Notes: generated by a model from the letters alone, not told the origin. 64,000 bases of DNA from Bacillota bacterium (GCA_023441625.1 JAEZOA010000017.1:1-64000), one strand, 5' to 3'; shown: positions 31,347-41,676, counted from the first letter of the stretch. Translations and numbers: made by a program.

Positions 31347-33656
31347 TTACATATGCTTAATTCTGTCTTTCACTTCAGCAAGTTTCGCATTATTGAAGCG
31401 GTCCAAGGTTCCAACTAAGTAACCTGTTATGCGTCTTATTCTTTCAAAGTGGAGGTCTTCCTCTTCTCTTCCGCACTTAGGACAAGTATCCCCAATTATT
31501 CCAGTATAGCCACATACAGGATCTCTATCTACAGGATGATTAACCGAACCGTAGCCTATACCATACTCTTTCATGGCTTTTATTATTTTTTCAAATGCCT
31601 CTAAATTATCTAAAGGGTCCCCGTCAATCTCAACATAGGTTATATGACCTGCATTAGTAAATTCATGATATGGTGCCTCAATTTTAATTTTATCTATTGC
31701 ATTTGTTTTATGGTACACTGGTACATGGAAGCTATTAGTGTAGTATTCTCTATCAGTAATACCTTCAATTTCTCCAAATGTCTTTTTATCATATTTAACA
31801 AAACGACCTGAGGTACCTTCTGCAGGAGTAGCAAGTAAAGAAAAATTCATTTGATACTTAGCACCTGCATCATCCATTCTTTTTCTCATGTAGCCTATTA
31901 TCTCAAGGCCAAGATTCTGTGACTGTTCAGATTCGCCATGATGCTTCCCTGTAAGTGCTTTAAGACATTCAGCTAAACCAATAAAGCCCACAGATAGAGT
32001 TCCATGCTTTAAAACCTCACCAACTTCATCATCCCAATTTAATTTTTCTGAATCAATCCAAACTCCCTGCCCCATAAGGAATGGGTAGTTCTTAACTTTT
32101 TTCTTAGCTTGAATTAAATACCTTTCATAAAGCTGTTCAATAACTAAATCTATTTTCTTATCTAACTCCTCAAAGAACATGTTCAAGTTTTTATTGCACT
32201 TTAATGCTATTCTTGGTAAGTTGATTGTAGTAAAGCTCAGATTACCTCTGCCAAAAATTGTTTCTCTTGATGAATCATATGTATTTCCAATTACTCTAGT
32301 CCTACAACCCATATAAGCAATCTCTGTATCAGGGTTGCCCTCCTTGTAGTACTTCAAATTGAATGGTGCATCCAGGAATGAGAAATTCGGAAATAATCTC
32401 TTAGCACTTACTCGACAAGCCAACTTAAATAAATCATAGTTAGGATCTCCATCCTTGTAATTTATTCCATCCTTAACCTTAAAAATATGTATTGGGAAAA
32501 TAGGTGTTTCCCCATTTCCTAGTCCAGCCTCAGTAGATAGTAATAAGTTTTTGATAACAAGTCTACCTTCAGGTGAAGTATCAGTTCCATAGTTTATAGA
32601 ACTAAAGGGAGTCTGAGCACCAGCACGACTGTGCATGGTGTTTAAATTGTGTATAAAAGCCTCCATTGCCTGATATGTAATTCTATCTGTCTCCACCTCT
32701 GTTTTATTAACTGCAAACTCTTGAGCCTTATCTACTATTGCTTGGTCTTGAACATACTGCAAAAGATATTTTCTCTCTACCTTTATATATTGTTCCATCC
32801 TGTTTAAAGAAGGTTTAAGCTTATCATCCTGTTTAATAAGCCTGCAAATTTCATTTACTTCTTCTCCCAAATCCTTATCAGTAAGCAATTCTAATGCTTT
32901 GCGCAAATTCTGTCTATATCCCTTTTCATAAGTTTTTGCTACACCCATTGACATTCCATAATCAAAATTTGGTATACTCTGTCCTCCATGCTGATCATTT
33001 TGATTTGATTGAATTGCAATACATGCCAAAGCTGAATAACTATTGATATCATTGGGCTCTCTAAGATGTCCATGACCAGTGCTGAAACCATCCTTAAACA
33101 ACTTCATTATATCTATCTGACAACAAGTAGTAGTCAGTGTCAAAAAGTCTAAATCGTGTATATGAATATCTGCATCATTATGTGCCTTAGCATGCTCTGG
33201 CTTTAATACATACATTTCATAAAACTGCTTTGCCCCTTCTGAACCATACTTAAGCATAGTTCCCATTGCAGTATCAGTATCAATATTTGCATTTTCACGT
33301 TTTAAATCATTATCCTTTGCATCCTTAAACGTTAACTCCTCAAACACCTTCATAAGTCTTGTGTTCATTTCACGTGTTCTAGTTCGTTCTGCTCTATATA
33401 AAATAAATTCTTTAGCTGTTCTGGCATGACCCGTTTCAATTAGTATTTTTTCAACTGTGTCCTGTATTTCTTCAACGTCTGGAATATTTTTGCCATGAGT
33501 GGTTTCAATGTTCTCAACAACTTTAACTGCTAATTCCATTGCAGTATTGTAATCCTTACCTCCAGTTGCACTTGCTGCCTTAAATATGGCACTGGCAATC
33601 TTTTCGATGTTAAAAGGCACTTCTCTTCCATCACGTTTCTTGATTTTGGTAATCAT
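31347..33656 (-). CDS. nrdD: Anaerobic ribonucleoside-triphosphate reductase
   Basis: A 769-residue class III reductase that makes dNTPs without oxygen. Residues 1-95 are an ATP-cone (MITKIKKRDGREVPFN...), the allosteric site. The C-terminus has a zinc site (CGYTG...CPKCG) and the glycyl-radical motif RITGYLVGTLDRFN, with the radical Gly near residue 745. The promoter is overlapped by two NrdR boxes, so NrdR control is expected. Confidence 0.96.
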   Translation of the reverse strand: MITKIKKRDGREVPFNIEKIASAIFKAASATGGKDYNTAMELAVKVVENIETTHGKNIPDVEEIQDTVEKILIETGHARTAKEFILYRAERTRTREMNTRLMKVFEELTFKDAKDNDLKRENANIDTDTAMGTMLKYGSEGAKQFYEMYVLKPEHAKAHNDADIHIHDLDFLTLTTTCCQIDIMKLFKDGFSTGHGHLREPNDINSYSALACIAIQSNQNDQHGGQSIPNFDYGMSMGVAKTYEKGYRQNLRKALELLTDKDLGEEVNEICRLIKQDDKLKPSLNRMEQYIKVERKYLLQYVQDQAIVDKAQEFAVNKTEVETDRITYQAMEAFIHNLNTMHSRAGAQTPFSSINYGTDTSPEGRLVIKNLLLSTEAGLGNGETPIFPIHIFKVKDGINYKDGDPNYDLFKLACRVSAKRLFPNFSFLDAPFNLKYYKEGNPDTEIAYMGCRTRVIGNTYDSSRETIFGRGNLSFTTINLPRIALKCNKNLNMFFEELDKKIDLVIEQLYERYLIQAKKKVKNYPFLMGQGVWIDSEKLNWDDEVGEVLKHGTLSVGFIGLAECLKALTGKHHGESEQSQNLGLEIIGYMRKRMDDAGAKYQMNFSLLATPAEGTSGRFVKYDKKTFGEIEGITDREYYTNSFHVPVYHKTNAIDKIKIEAPYHEFTNAGHITYVEIDGDPLDNLEAFEKIIKAMKEYGIGYGSVNHPVDRDPVCGYTGIIGDTCPKCGREEEDLHFERIRRITGYLVGTLDRFNNAKLAEVKDRIKHM

Positions 33657-33759
33657 TACGGCTTAGCCACCCCTCTAAAAAATTTATCATTAGCATAAAA
33701 AAACAAAAAATAATAATATATGAATGTTGTAAAAACATAGTATGTTTCCCATATTTTCC

Positions 33760-33808
33760 ACGCCATATATTGTGTATTAATAATATCACTATCAATATAT
33801 AGTGTCAA
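33760..33808 (-). promoter_or_regulatory. nrdDG promoter with two NrdR boxes
   Basis: TTGACA (33803-33808) and TATTAT (33780-33785) are 17 bases apart. NrdR-like boxes ACACTATATATTGATA (33790-33805) and ACACAATATATGGCGT (33760-33775) start 30 bases apart, about three helical turns, the usual spacing for this repressor. One overlaps the -35 box and the other lies downstream of the -10. Confidence 0.85.
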
Positions 33809-33985
33809 TAAGTCACAATATTTATATTACTTTAGTTTTTCATGATATATCTTTAAAATATTTGATTTTTTGAGCTATCTCTATAATTTAGATAATTAAA
33901 AATAAATTATGAATAATTTATTTTAAGAAATTTAATAATATTAAAGAAATAAAAAAACTATTATCAGAAATGGAGTGAAATTATA

Positions 33986-34156
33986 ATGCCTTCAAATGCT
34001 AATAAAAACCCAAGTATCCAATGTACTATTTTTAACTGCGCAAATCATAATGAATCTGAGGAATATTGTGCATTAGATCAAATTCAAGTAGGAACACATG
34101 AACCAGATCCAAAAGTTATACCATGTACTGATTGCCAATCATTTGTTAAAAAGTAA
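33986..34156 (+). CDS. DUF1540 small Cys-rich protein
   Basis: A 56-residue protein behind TGGAGTGAAATTATA. It has the DUF1540 pattern: IQCTIFNCANHN, a third Cys in YCALDQIQVG and a final CTDCQSFVKK. These small proteins are common in Clostridia and spore-formers and probably bind a metal; the function is unknown. It stands alone between nrdDG and a PC4-like gene. Confidence 0.85.
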   Translation: MPSNANKNPSIQCTIFNCANHNESEEYCALDQIQVGTHEPDPKVIPCTDCQSFVKK

Positions 34157-34180
34157 CACTAAAAATATTGGTTATATTAT

Positions 34181-34210
34181 AAAAGCTAGGGCTCTTTGCC
34201 CTAGCTTTTA
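34181..34210. terminator. Bidirectional terminator
   Basis: AAAAGCTAGGGC pairs with GCCCTAGCTTTT around TCTTT, giving A- and T-tracts on both sides. It ends the DUF1540 gene (plus) and the PC4-like gene (minus). Confidence 0.88.
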
Positions 34211-34228
34211 TAGATAATCTAGATAATT

Positions 34229-34450
34229 TTAAATATCCAGATTGTTTAGAATATTTTTAAGCTCAATTAGTTCATCACGAGTTAAGGTTATACCCTTACC
34301 CATTTTATCATGTTCTGGTGACCATTCTCGAATATCATATTTAGGATCTCTATCATTCCAACTGACCAAATTTAGCTCCTTTGTCCAGCCCTTATTATTC
34401 TCGGATATAGCTCCGAAATTTTTTGTTATTTTAAATATTATTTCAGCCAT
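34229..34450 (-). CDS. PC4/YdbC-family single-strand nucleic-acid-binding protein
   Basis: A 73-residue protein behind GGAGGTCTAT. IIFKITKNFGAISENNKGWTKELNLVSWN and KYDIREWSPEHDKMGKGITL match YdbC/PC4 proteins, which form dimers that bind single-stranded DNA. Its role in bacteria is not settled. Confidence 0.85.
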   Translation of the reverse strand: MAEIIFKITKNFGAISENNKGWTKELNLVSWNDRDPKYDIREWSPEHDKMGKGITLTRDELIELKNILNNLDI

Positions 34451-34481
34451 ATAGACCTCCAGTAAGTTATATTAACTTTTA

Positions 34482-34519
34482 TTAACATAAGCAAAGTTGG
34501 CTTGCCAACTCGTGTTTTT
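34482..34519 (+). repeat. Dispersed palindromic repeat, copy 4
   Basis: TTAACATAAGCAAAGTTGGC then TTGCCAACTCGTGTT, with a perfect GTTGGC/GCCAAC core. It lies between the ROK kinase and the PC4-like gene. Confidence 0.83.
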
Positions 34520-34526
34520 AAACTGC

Positions 34527-35504
34527 TTATACCAAATCATCTAATTTCTCATCCTTGAAGGCTCCTAGCATAGCAGCACCCACTACTATACCAGCAGTAC
34601 CCATTTCTGCCATTTTAAATTCAGGTACATGTACTTCCTTGCAGTAAATCCGTTCACCTAGTATTTCAACTAGAGGATTAACAAGGCTATTTCCAAGTTT
34701 ACTTATAGGACCAGCTATAACAAGTACCTCTGGCATAAGAATATTAACAATATTTGCTAAACCTTCAGCAAAATAATCTATATACTCTGCACATAGTCTT
34801 TTGGCTAGCACATCTCCTTCTTTTGCAGCCTCAAATACTGTTAATTCAGTAATTTGAGACAAATTGCCTTTTACTATATTTGCAAGTATAGAATCAGGAT
34901 TATCAATGACTAATTGTTTTGTTTGATTAATAAGTGCAGAAGCAGAAACATATTGTTCCCAACAGCCCTTCCTTCCACACGTACATTCTCTACCATTATA
35001 ATCAATTATCATATGCCCAAACTCAGTACCTCCAAAATTAAAACCATTAAAAATACTACCATTAATAACTATTCCACCACCAATTCCTACACCTACTTTG
35101 ATTGTAAGTGAGCTGCTTGTTCCATACGAAGCACCAAGAAGATATTCTGCAATAGCGACACAGTTAGCATCATTCTCAATATATACAGGCAAATTTATAT
35201 GCTTTCTTATTTCATCTCTAATAGGTGCATTACTAAAATTTAGAGAATAATTCTTGAGAACTACTCCATTTAAATTATCTATTATACCAGGACAACCCAC
35301 TCCAATATATTTAACATTTTTAAGTTCAATATCCTCATCATCAATTATTTTTGTAATCAAGGAACACATATCTTGAATTATATCCTCGAAGGCTCTGTCC
35401 TTATTTGTTGGTACAGTTTCTCTGCGAACCATTTTTCCATATTTATCAAGTAACCCTGCAACTATATTTTTTACACCTAATTCAATTCCAATGTAATATT
35501 TCAT
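34527..35504 (-). CDS. ROK-family protein (glucokinase-like) with altered first phosphate loop
   Basis: 325 residues. The ROK zinc motif GHMIID...CTCGRKGCWEQY and the catalytic Asp in IENDANCVA are intact, as are GVGIGGGIVING and the C-terminal AGPI. The N-terminal loop reads IGIELGVKNIVAGL, where glucokinases have the pattern DxGGT: Asp is Glu and GGT is GVK. No DNA-binding domain is present, so it is a kinase-type ROK rather than a repressor. Activity may be changed or lost. Confidence 0.82.
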   Translation of the reverse strand: MKYYIGIELGVKNIVAGLLDKYGKMVRRETVPTNKDRAFEDIIQDMCSLITKIIDDEDIELKNVKYIGVGCPGIIDNLNGVVLKNYSLNFSNAPIRDEIRKHINLPVYIENDANCVAIAEYLLGASYGTSSSLTIKVGVGIGGGIVINGSIFNGFNFGGTEFGHMIIDYNGRECTCGRKGCWEQYVSASALINQTKQLVIDNPDSILANIVKGNLSQITELTVFEAAKEGDVLAKRLCAEYIDYFAEGLANIVNILMPEVLVIAGPISKLGNSLVNPLVEILGERIYCKEVHVPEFKMAEMGTAGIVVGAAMLGAFKDEKLDDLV

Positions 35505-35599
35505 TTTAACTCCTCATTTTATCATATTATTTCTAACACTAAGAGTTATTCTTACCCTTATATCAGTTTATATCTAATTATTATAGTAGTAAAGTATTT

Positions 35600-37507
35600 T
35601 TAGTGCTTGCTGTATTTATTTGTTTTTATTAATATTTCATTATTCAGAATAAAATCATCATCTTTTAGCTGTAAAGGCATAAGCGACACAACTATATGTT
35701 TATGTTTCAAAAGCTCTTTTTCAATAAAGAATAATGTATTGTTATGCAAAATCTTATGCCACCACTTCTTAACTGCAAATTTTGGTAAGATTACGGTAAT
35801 CATATCACCAGTCTGATAGTCATATTCAGTAGAGTCAATATATTTTAGCAGAGGCTCAACCACTTTTCTAAAAGGTGAATATTTAATTACAAGTGGTATA
35901 TCTATATGTAAGGCTGCATATTTTTCCCTGATTTTCTTTGCATCAGCCTCATCAATAACAACACTAAATACTGTTATATTGTCCGAAATGGTTTTAGCAA
36001 ATCTCAATGCTCTTAAACTTGATCTGTTAATACTCTCAATTGGTACAATTACTCTATTAGTATAGGTTGATTGGTTTATATCAAAAGCATCAATTTCTTC
36101 CTGCTTTAGTTTTAGTTGCATATTTACTGCCCTGTAATGCTTTTTAACCTTTATTATCAAAAAAACTAAAATTGGTATTAATATTACAACAATCCAAGCA
36201 CCTTCTCTAAACTTTGTCAATGCAATAATTATCACTACAATAGATGTAACAATAGCACCGGTTCCGTTTATAATAGCTTTTAGCTTCCAATTCTCACCTT
36301 TATTTTTTTTCCATTTAACAAACATACCAAATTGAGATATTGTAAATGAAATAAAAACACCAATTGCATATAACCCAATCAAGCTAGTTACATTTGCCTT
36401 AAATATTATCATTAAAATAATTGAAACAACAGACAGCATTATAATTCCATTGTCAAAGCTTAATCTATCACCTCTCATGCTGAGCTGGCGCGGTGCATAG
36501 CCTTCCTTCGCCATGATAGAAATCAGCATAGGAAAACCGGAATAAGCAGTATTCGCTGCCAATACCAATATTATAAACGTTGTTGCTGTAATATAATAAA
36601 ACATAAAATCATGATTGAATATTTCCTCTGCTATCATTATAAGCATTGCACCACCATGTGGGTGTACATATACGTGATACATATTTGCCAGTATAGAAGT
36701 ACCACCAAAAAGCACAAGGATAATCATTGATAAAAGCAATAGAACTCTCTTAGCATACTTTGTGCTCGGACTTTTAAAATTAGGAACTGCATTACTGACA
36801 GCCTCTACCCCTGTCAGCGCCGTACAGCCATTTGAAAAAGCTCTGAGAATCAATGCCAGTCCCGCTATCATGCCCAAAGGCTTTCCAACAGATTCAAAAG
36901 TCGGCTCTTGTGGTACATATCCATTTCTCACTTTTACTATACCAGCAACAATCATTACTACTATACCAATAATAAATGCATATGCTGGCAACCCAAACAT
37001 TTTAGAGGACTCTCTTATTCCTCTAAGATTTCCTATCATCAAAAGAATAACAAGTATACACGCAATTAAAACTGAATATGGCTTAAAATCCCTAAATGCG
37101 GTGGTAAATTGCTCCACACCTGATGAAATACTTACTGCCACTGTCAATATGTAATCCACTGTTAATGCAGCACCGGCTGTAATTCCGGCAAAAATCCCCA
37201 GATTATCCTTAGCAACAACAAATGCTCCACCTCCATTAGGATAACTGTCAATTATCTGCCTATAAGAGAGCATTAATAATAAAAGCAGTCCAATAATTGC
37301 AATAGAGATAATAGACAGCTTTCCATACGCGGCTGCACCAATTACAGGAATTAATACCATTAATACTTCTTGTCCCGCATATGCAACTGATGATATGGCA
37401 TCACTTGATAAAATAGGAAGTCCCCAAAGTACTCCTAATTTTTGATCTGATAATGCTTCGTTTTTTAATGGTTTCCCCACCAAAAACCTTTTTATTTTCT
37501 TAAACAT
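35600..37507 (-). CDS. kimA: KimA-like potassium transporter (APC superfamily)
   Basis: 635 residues: 12 membrane helices with the KimA/YdaO pattern (LPILSSDAISSVAYAGQEVL, DSYPNGGGAFVVAKDNLG, NGCTALTGVEAVSNAVP) and a ~170-residue cytoplasmic C-terminal domain (NRVIVPIESINRSSLRALRFA). B. subtilis KimA is a high-affinity K+/H+ symporter inhibited by c-di-AMP. No c-di-AMP riboswitch was seen in its leader. A GGAGG site precedes the ATG. Confidence 0.82.
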   Translation of the reverse strand: MFKKIKRFLVGKPLKNEALSDQKLGVLWGLPILSSDAISSVAYAGQEVLMVLIPVIGAAAYGKLSIISIAIIGLLLLLMLSYRQIIDSYPNGGGAFVVAKDNLGIFAGITAGAALTVDYILTVAVSISSGVEQFTTAFRDFKPYSVLIACILVILLMIGNLRGIRESSKMFGLPAYAFIIGIVVMIVAGIVKVRNGYVPQEPTFESVGKPLGMIAGLALILRAFSNGCTALTGVEAVSNAVPNFKSPSTKYAKRVLLLLSMIILVLFGGTSILANMYHVYVHPHGGAMLIMIAEEIFNHDFMFYYITATTFIILVLAANTAYSGFPMLISIMAKEGYAPRQLSMRGDRLSFDNGIIMLSVVSIILMIIFKANVTSLIGLYAIGVFISFTISQFGMFVKWKKNKGENWKLKAIINGTGAIVTSIVVIIIALTKFREGAWIVVILIPILVFLIIKVKKHYRAVNMQLKLKQEEIDAFDINQSTYTNRVIVPIESINRSSLRALRFAKTISDNITVFSVVIDEADAKKIREKYAALHIDIPLVIKYSPFRKVVEPLLKYIDSTEYDYQTGDMITVILPKFAVKKWWHKILHNNTLFFIEKELLKHKHIVVSLMPLQLKDDDFILNNEILIKTNKYSKH

Positions 37508-37744
37508 AAATTACCTCCAATATATTGGTAATAGTGTATAAATGTACAATTGTTCATAGTTTTAATAGAAATAACTGGTAATGCAAATATATCTTATGTA
37601 TTCTATTCCTTTTATTTATTATTTACAATATACTTTTATATAATTTTCGCACATTAAAACTGAATATTTTTATGCAATATTACTATATTTTAATCATATT
37701 TGTATGATCATAAATTCCCTAGTTTTGCTAAGCAATAATTTTAT

Positions 37745-37783
37745 AAAAAAATGGATATATCCATTTTAGGAATATATCCATTT
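37745..37783 (-). terminator. Terminator of the UPF0182 gene
   Basis: The minus strand reads AAATGGATATAT, a short loop, ATATATCCATTT and a T-run. The rest of the 37508-37838 gap is AT-rich with no further feature seen. Confidence 0.8.
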
Positions 37784-37838
37784 AATCACAGCATATTTTT
37801 AAATATAAGCATTATCAACTTATTTGCTAATTGTATAT

Positions 37839-40709
37839 TTACTCTCTAAGGCTCTTAAGCAAATCATTTATTTCTTGGGATTGCTTCATCAAAGCATCGA
37901 GCTTCTCCTGAAGTTCATCAAGCTTTGCATTATCTATCTGTGGTGCATTTTCCTTTGATGGCTCATTATCCTTTGGTGGTGCAGTTGTTTCATTTGGAGC
38001 CTTATTTTCTGTTGTTTTAACCTCACCTGTTGTTTGATCAACTGTAGGCAGCTTGTCGGTTGTAACTTTTACGGCTCCATTGAAGAGATCATTTAATGCA
38101 TCATCAAGATTATTACCAATACCATGTTTGAAATCAGATCCCTGTTGATACCCCACTACAACCTTCTTAACCTGAGGTAAAGAAGAGGTACTTTCAGATT
38201 GAATATATATTGGTTCTACATATAATACACTGTTCTCTATTGGTATAACAAGCAAGCTCCCTTTAAACACCTTTGAACTTCCCTGTTTTCCCCAAAGTGT
38301 AAGGCTTTCTGATACTTCACTTATTGCATTAATATTGTTTTCAACCTGATCAGTTCCAAGTATATTGGTATCCTTAGGGAAGTTAAACAATATCATCTTA
38401 CCGTAATCCTCTTTTGAATTCTTAACTGCTAGCCAGGACGTCATGTTATGTTTATCAGCTGAAGGAGTAAAAGGTCTCATTAATATAAGCTCTTCCTTAG
38501 TACCTAAATCACCAGGAAGCTTAATCATATTATAATAAGAGTCTATATCTCTGACTCCTGTTGGTGATGATTTATCCGGGTATTTTGCAATAGACCAGGC
38601 ATCCTGATTGGTATAGAAGGTTGATATATTCTCAGGTTTTGTTGGGTCTAAATGGTATTTCTTAAGAACCTCCGTTTGAACTTTGAAAAGAGTCTCAGGA
38701 TATCTCATATGTGATGTTATAGTATCTGGGAGGGCTTCATCAGAAAAAAGTCCTGGATAAACCTTTTTATATGCTTGTATTATTGGGTCAGTTTCATCAA
38801 TAATGTAATACTTAACAGTTCCATCATAAGCATCTATAGTTATTTTTACAGAATTTCTAATATAGTTCATACCATTGAGAGCTCGTAAATCAGCATCATT
38901 ACTTTCTGTATAGAAGGTTTGTGCATATGGGTAGTCACTAGAACGAGTATAAGCATCTAAAACCCATTTAAGTCTTCCATCTGCTGTAATAGTCAAAGCT
39001 GGGTCTGAGTCTACCTTTAAGAAAGGAGCTCCCTTTTGTGCCCTTTCAACAACATTTCTATTTAAAAGTATCTGAGAATCAGATGAAATATTACTGGAAA
39101 CCAATAAGTTAGCATCCATATACTTTATGGCAAATAAAACCCTATTTAAAAGTCCTAGATGTATCTTCTTTGCATCTGTCCCATCATCAGTGTTGGTGGA
39201 ATCAAAATAGCTTAAAGTTGTACCATCATAATCAATTTCAGCTTCTTTTCCTGCTGATTGAGGGCTAACGATTACAAAATTATTTGTTAGCTCACCATAA
39301 TATATCCTAGGTTCTTTAACATTAAGAGTTGTTTTATCTACAGTATCCATCTTAAGTCCACTTACTAAAAACTCAACCTGTCCCTGAGAAGTAAGTTTAT
39401 TAATTGGATTTACAACCACACCGTAGCCATGAGTGTATTTAAAGGTTTTATTAACAAAATTTTGATTCTGCAATTTTGCTGTAGTTATTTCTCTTGCTGA
39501 AATCAGTACAGGAATTTCTTTTCCGTTTACAGTATAGTTTAGGATATCTCCTGTAGATAAGGTATAGAAATTAGTATTACTTTGAAGCTGTTTATTGCTT
39601 TCAAGTGTTGGAGCATAGTCTACTACTCTGATGTTATCAATGGTATTTCTATTTTTTTCAATTATTTCAGGAGTCAAATCCTCTATTTTATCAAAATCAT
39701 AGGTTTCAATCTTGTCAAGTCCATAAGCAGACCTTGTTTCAACCATATTGTTTTTCAAATAATTCTTCTCATATTCAAATTCATTTGGTCCTACAATTGC
39801 TGTTTGAATTAATCCAGATGCTACAGATACCAAAATAAATATTACAGGATACACTGCTATTGTAATAGCTGCCTTCTTTAGCTTACCTTTCCAAATAAAA
39901 AATCCAGCGATAATAACAATAGCTAATACTATTATAGGAGCAAAAGTATAAAATTTTATCCAAATATTTGTATTAGAATACCCTGCACCATTAATACCAG
40001 TTTCTGTAAAGGATGAGAACAGGAGGTCTTCTCTTTGAAATTTATAGGAAATCGTTTTTAGTACAAAGAAAATTGCAATATTAATTATATTATGCCTCAA
40101 TATTGTTTTGTCCTTAAACTCCTTAAAATCAAGAGAACCATTTAAAGCAGTTAATAATACTAGAGCATAATATACTATTGCATAAATAATTACAAATAAC
40201 CAGAAATTAGATACAAAATCAAATAACGACATGTAAAATGGTCTTTGGAAAATATAATATCCAATGTCCTGACCAAATTGAGGATCTACTTTCCCAAAGT
40301 CTACAGAATTCAAAAATAATAATGCCTTATTATAAAAGAATTCCTTCGTCAAAAAAGCACCAGCAATACCGATAATCAAAGCTATTGGAACATTTAATAG
40401 CTTTCTCTGCTCTAAGCCATTTTTAGCAAAATATTTTTTCATACTATTAATTATTACTTTATTTGTAATAAATATAAATAAGGAAATTACAATAAAACTA
40501 GCAAAAAAGAATATCACCTTATACAGAAGATTCTTAGTAAAAACCGTTGTATAATCAGCTTGCTGATTCAGTTCCTTTAGCTGAATAAGCTCCATATAAA
40601 TTGAGCTTCCAATAATAGCACAAATAACAACAATAATTGCTAATATAAAAACTGCTATTTTCCCTTTAGACCTCTTTTTACCTTTTTCTTTATAATAGTC
40701 ATATATCAT
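37839..40709 (-). CDS. UPF0182 family membrane protein
   Basis: About 956 residues, starting at the ATG behind AGGAGGAACGTA. Around seven helices occupy the first ~330 residues; a large extracytoplasmic part follows, and a C-terminal low-complexity tail (Thr/Glu/Pro/Asn) leads into a coiled-coil-like end (LDELQEKLDALMKQSQEIN). The conserved DFGKVDPQFGQDIGYYIFQRPFY and GYGVVVNPINKL segments identify UPF0182. The function is unknown. It lies beside ftsY but does not belong to the SRP cluster. Confidence 0.88.
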   Translation of the reverse strand: MIYDYYKEKGKKRSKGKIAVFILAIIVVICAIIGSSIYMELIQLKELNQQADYTTVFTKNLLYKVIFFFASFIVISLFIFITNKVIINSMKKYFAKNGLEQRKLLNVPIALIIGIAGAFLTKEFFYNKALLFLNSVDFGKVDPQFGQDIGYYIFQRPFYMSLFDFVSNFWLFVIIYAIVYYALVLLTALNGSLDFKEFKDKTILRHNIINIAIFFVLKTISYKFQREDLLFSSFTETGINGAGYSNTNIWIKFYTFAPIIVLAIVIIAGFFIWKGKLKKAAITIAVYPVIFILVSVASGLIQTAIVGPNEFEYEKNYLKNNMVETRSAYGLDKIETYDFDKIEDLTPEIIEKNRNTIDNIRVVDYAPTLESNKQLQSNTNFYTLSTGDILNYTVNGKEIPVLISAREITTAKLQNQNFVNKTFKYTHGYGVVVNPINKLTSQGQVEFLVSGLKMDTVDKTTLNVKEPRIYYGELTNNFVIVSPQSAGKEAEIDYDGTTLSYFDSTNTDDGTDAKKIHLGLLNRVLFAIKYMDANLLVSSNISSDSQILLNRNVVERAQKGAPFLKVDSDPALTITADGRLKWVLDAYTRSSDYPYAQTFYTESNDADLRALNGMNYIRNSVKITIDAYDGTVKYYIIDETDPIIQAYKKVYPGLFSDEALPDTITSHMRYPETLFKVQTEVLKKYHLDPTKPENISTFYTNQDAWSIAKYPDKSSPTGVRDIDSYYNMIKLPGDLGTKEELILMRPFTPSADKHNMTSWLAVKNSKEDYGKMILFNFPKDTNILGTDQVENNINAISEVSESLTLWGKQGSSKVFKGSLLVIPIENSVLYVEPIYIQSESTSSLPQVKKVVVGYQQGSDFKHGIGNNLDDALNDLFNGAVKVTTDKLPTVDQTTGEVKTTENKAPNETTAPPKDNEPSKENAPQIDNAKLDELQEKLDALMKQSQEINDLLKSLRE

Positions 40710-40767
40710 TACGTTCCTCCTCACACAATACTATAATTATAGTTATATACTCTTTTATGGTAATTAT

Positions 40768-41676
40768 TTATGAAAATAATGCATCAACAAACTCTTTTGC
40801 ATCAAACTTTTGTAAATCATCTATTTGTTCACCAACTCCAATGAGCTTAACAGGTATATCAAGTTCTGACTTTATTGCAACTACTATTCCACCTTTTGCA
40901 GTTCCATCTAGCTTTGTAAGTACTATGCCTGTAATATCCGTGGTCTCGCTAAAGGTCTTTGCTTGAGATATAGCATTCTGACCAGTAGTGGCATCAAGCA
41001 CTAATAATGTTTCTCTGTCTGCCTCTGGAAGTTCTCTATCTAATACTCTAGAAACCTTTTTGAGTTCCTCCATAAGATTTTTCTTTGTATGCAATCTTCC
41101 TGCTGTATCACATATAAGTATGTCAGCTTTTCTTGACTTAGCAGCTTGAGCAGCATCAAATATTACTGCAGCTGGATCTGAACCCTCCTTTTGGAATATT
41201 ATTTCTGTTCCAACCCTTTTTGCCCATATTTCCAACTGATCTATGGCAGCCGCCCTAAAAGTATCTCCAGCTGCTAAAAGTACTTTCTTACCCTGACTTT
41301 TATAAAGATTTGCAATTTTACCAATTGAGGTGGTCTTTCCAACTCCATTTACACCTATTACAATTATTACTGACGGTCTGGTATCAAGTTTTAAATTATT
41401 GCCTCCCCTTTCGAGTATTTCCTGTAATTCTTCTTTTAAAAGTTCCTTAACTTGCATAGGGTCTATAACTTTTCTTTCTTTTACCTTTTCTTTTAAATTT
41501 TCAATTATCTTCATAGTAGTTTCTATTCCGATATCAGATGTAATAAGAATTTCCTCAAGCTCATCAAATAATTCTTCATCTACTTTACCAAAGGAAACAA
41601 GCACCTGATCAATCTTTTCTGTAATGCTCTTTCTTGTTTTTTGTAGTCCATCCTTAAGTCTGTCGAAAAATCCCAT
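40768..41676 (-). CDS. ftsY: Signal recognition particle receptor FtsY
   Basis: A 302-residue NG-domain GTPase without the long acidic N-terminal A domain of E. coli, as is usual for Firmicutes. Motifs: GVNGVGKTT, DTAGRLHTKKNLMEEL and TKLDGTAKGG. It docks SRP-ribosome complexes at the membrane. It follows smc by 91 bases, as in most Firmicutes, but ylxM-ffh is 17 kb further on. Confidence 0.97.
   Translation of the reverse strand: MGFFDRLKDGLQKTRKSITEKIDQVLVSFGKVDEELFDELEEILITSDIGIETTMKIIENLKEKVKERKVIDPMQVKELLKEELQEILERGGNNLKLDTRPSVIIVIGVNGVGKTTSIGKIANLYKSQGKKVLLAAGDTFRAAAIDQLEIWAKRVGTEIIFQKEGSDPAAVIFDAAQAAKSRKADILICDTAGRLHTKKNLMEELKKVSRVLDRELPEADRETLLVLDATTGQNAISQAKTFSETTDITGIVLTKLDGTAKGGIVVAIKSELDIPVKLIGVGEQIDDLQKFDAKEFVDALFS

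Noticed and set aside
37508..37838. c-di-AMP (ydaO) riboswitch ahead of the KimA-like gene
   Set aside because: The leader is plain AT-rich DNA without the conserved GC-rich core; only the terminator of the upstream gene is visible.
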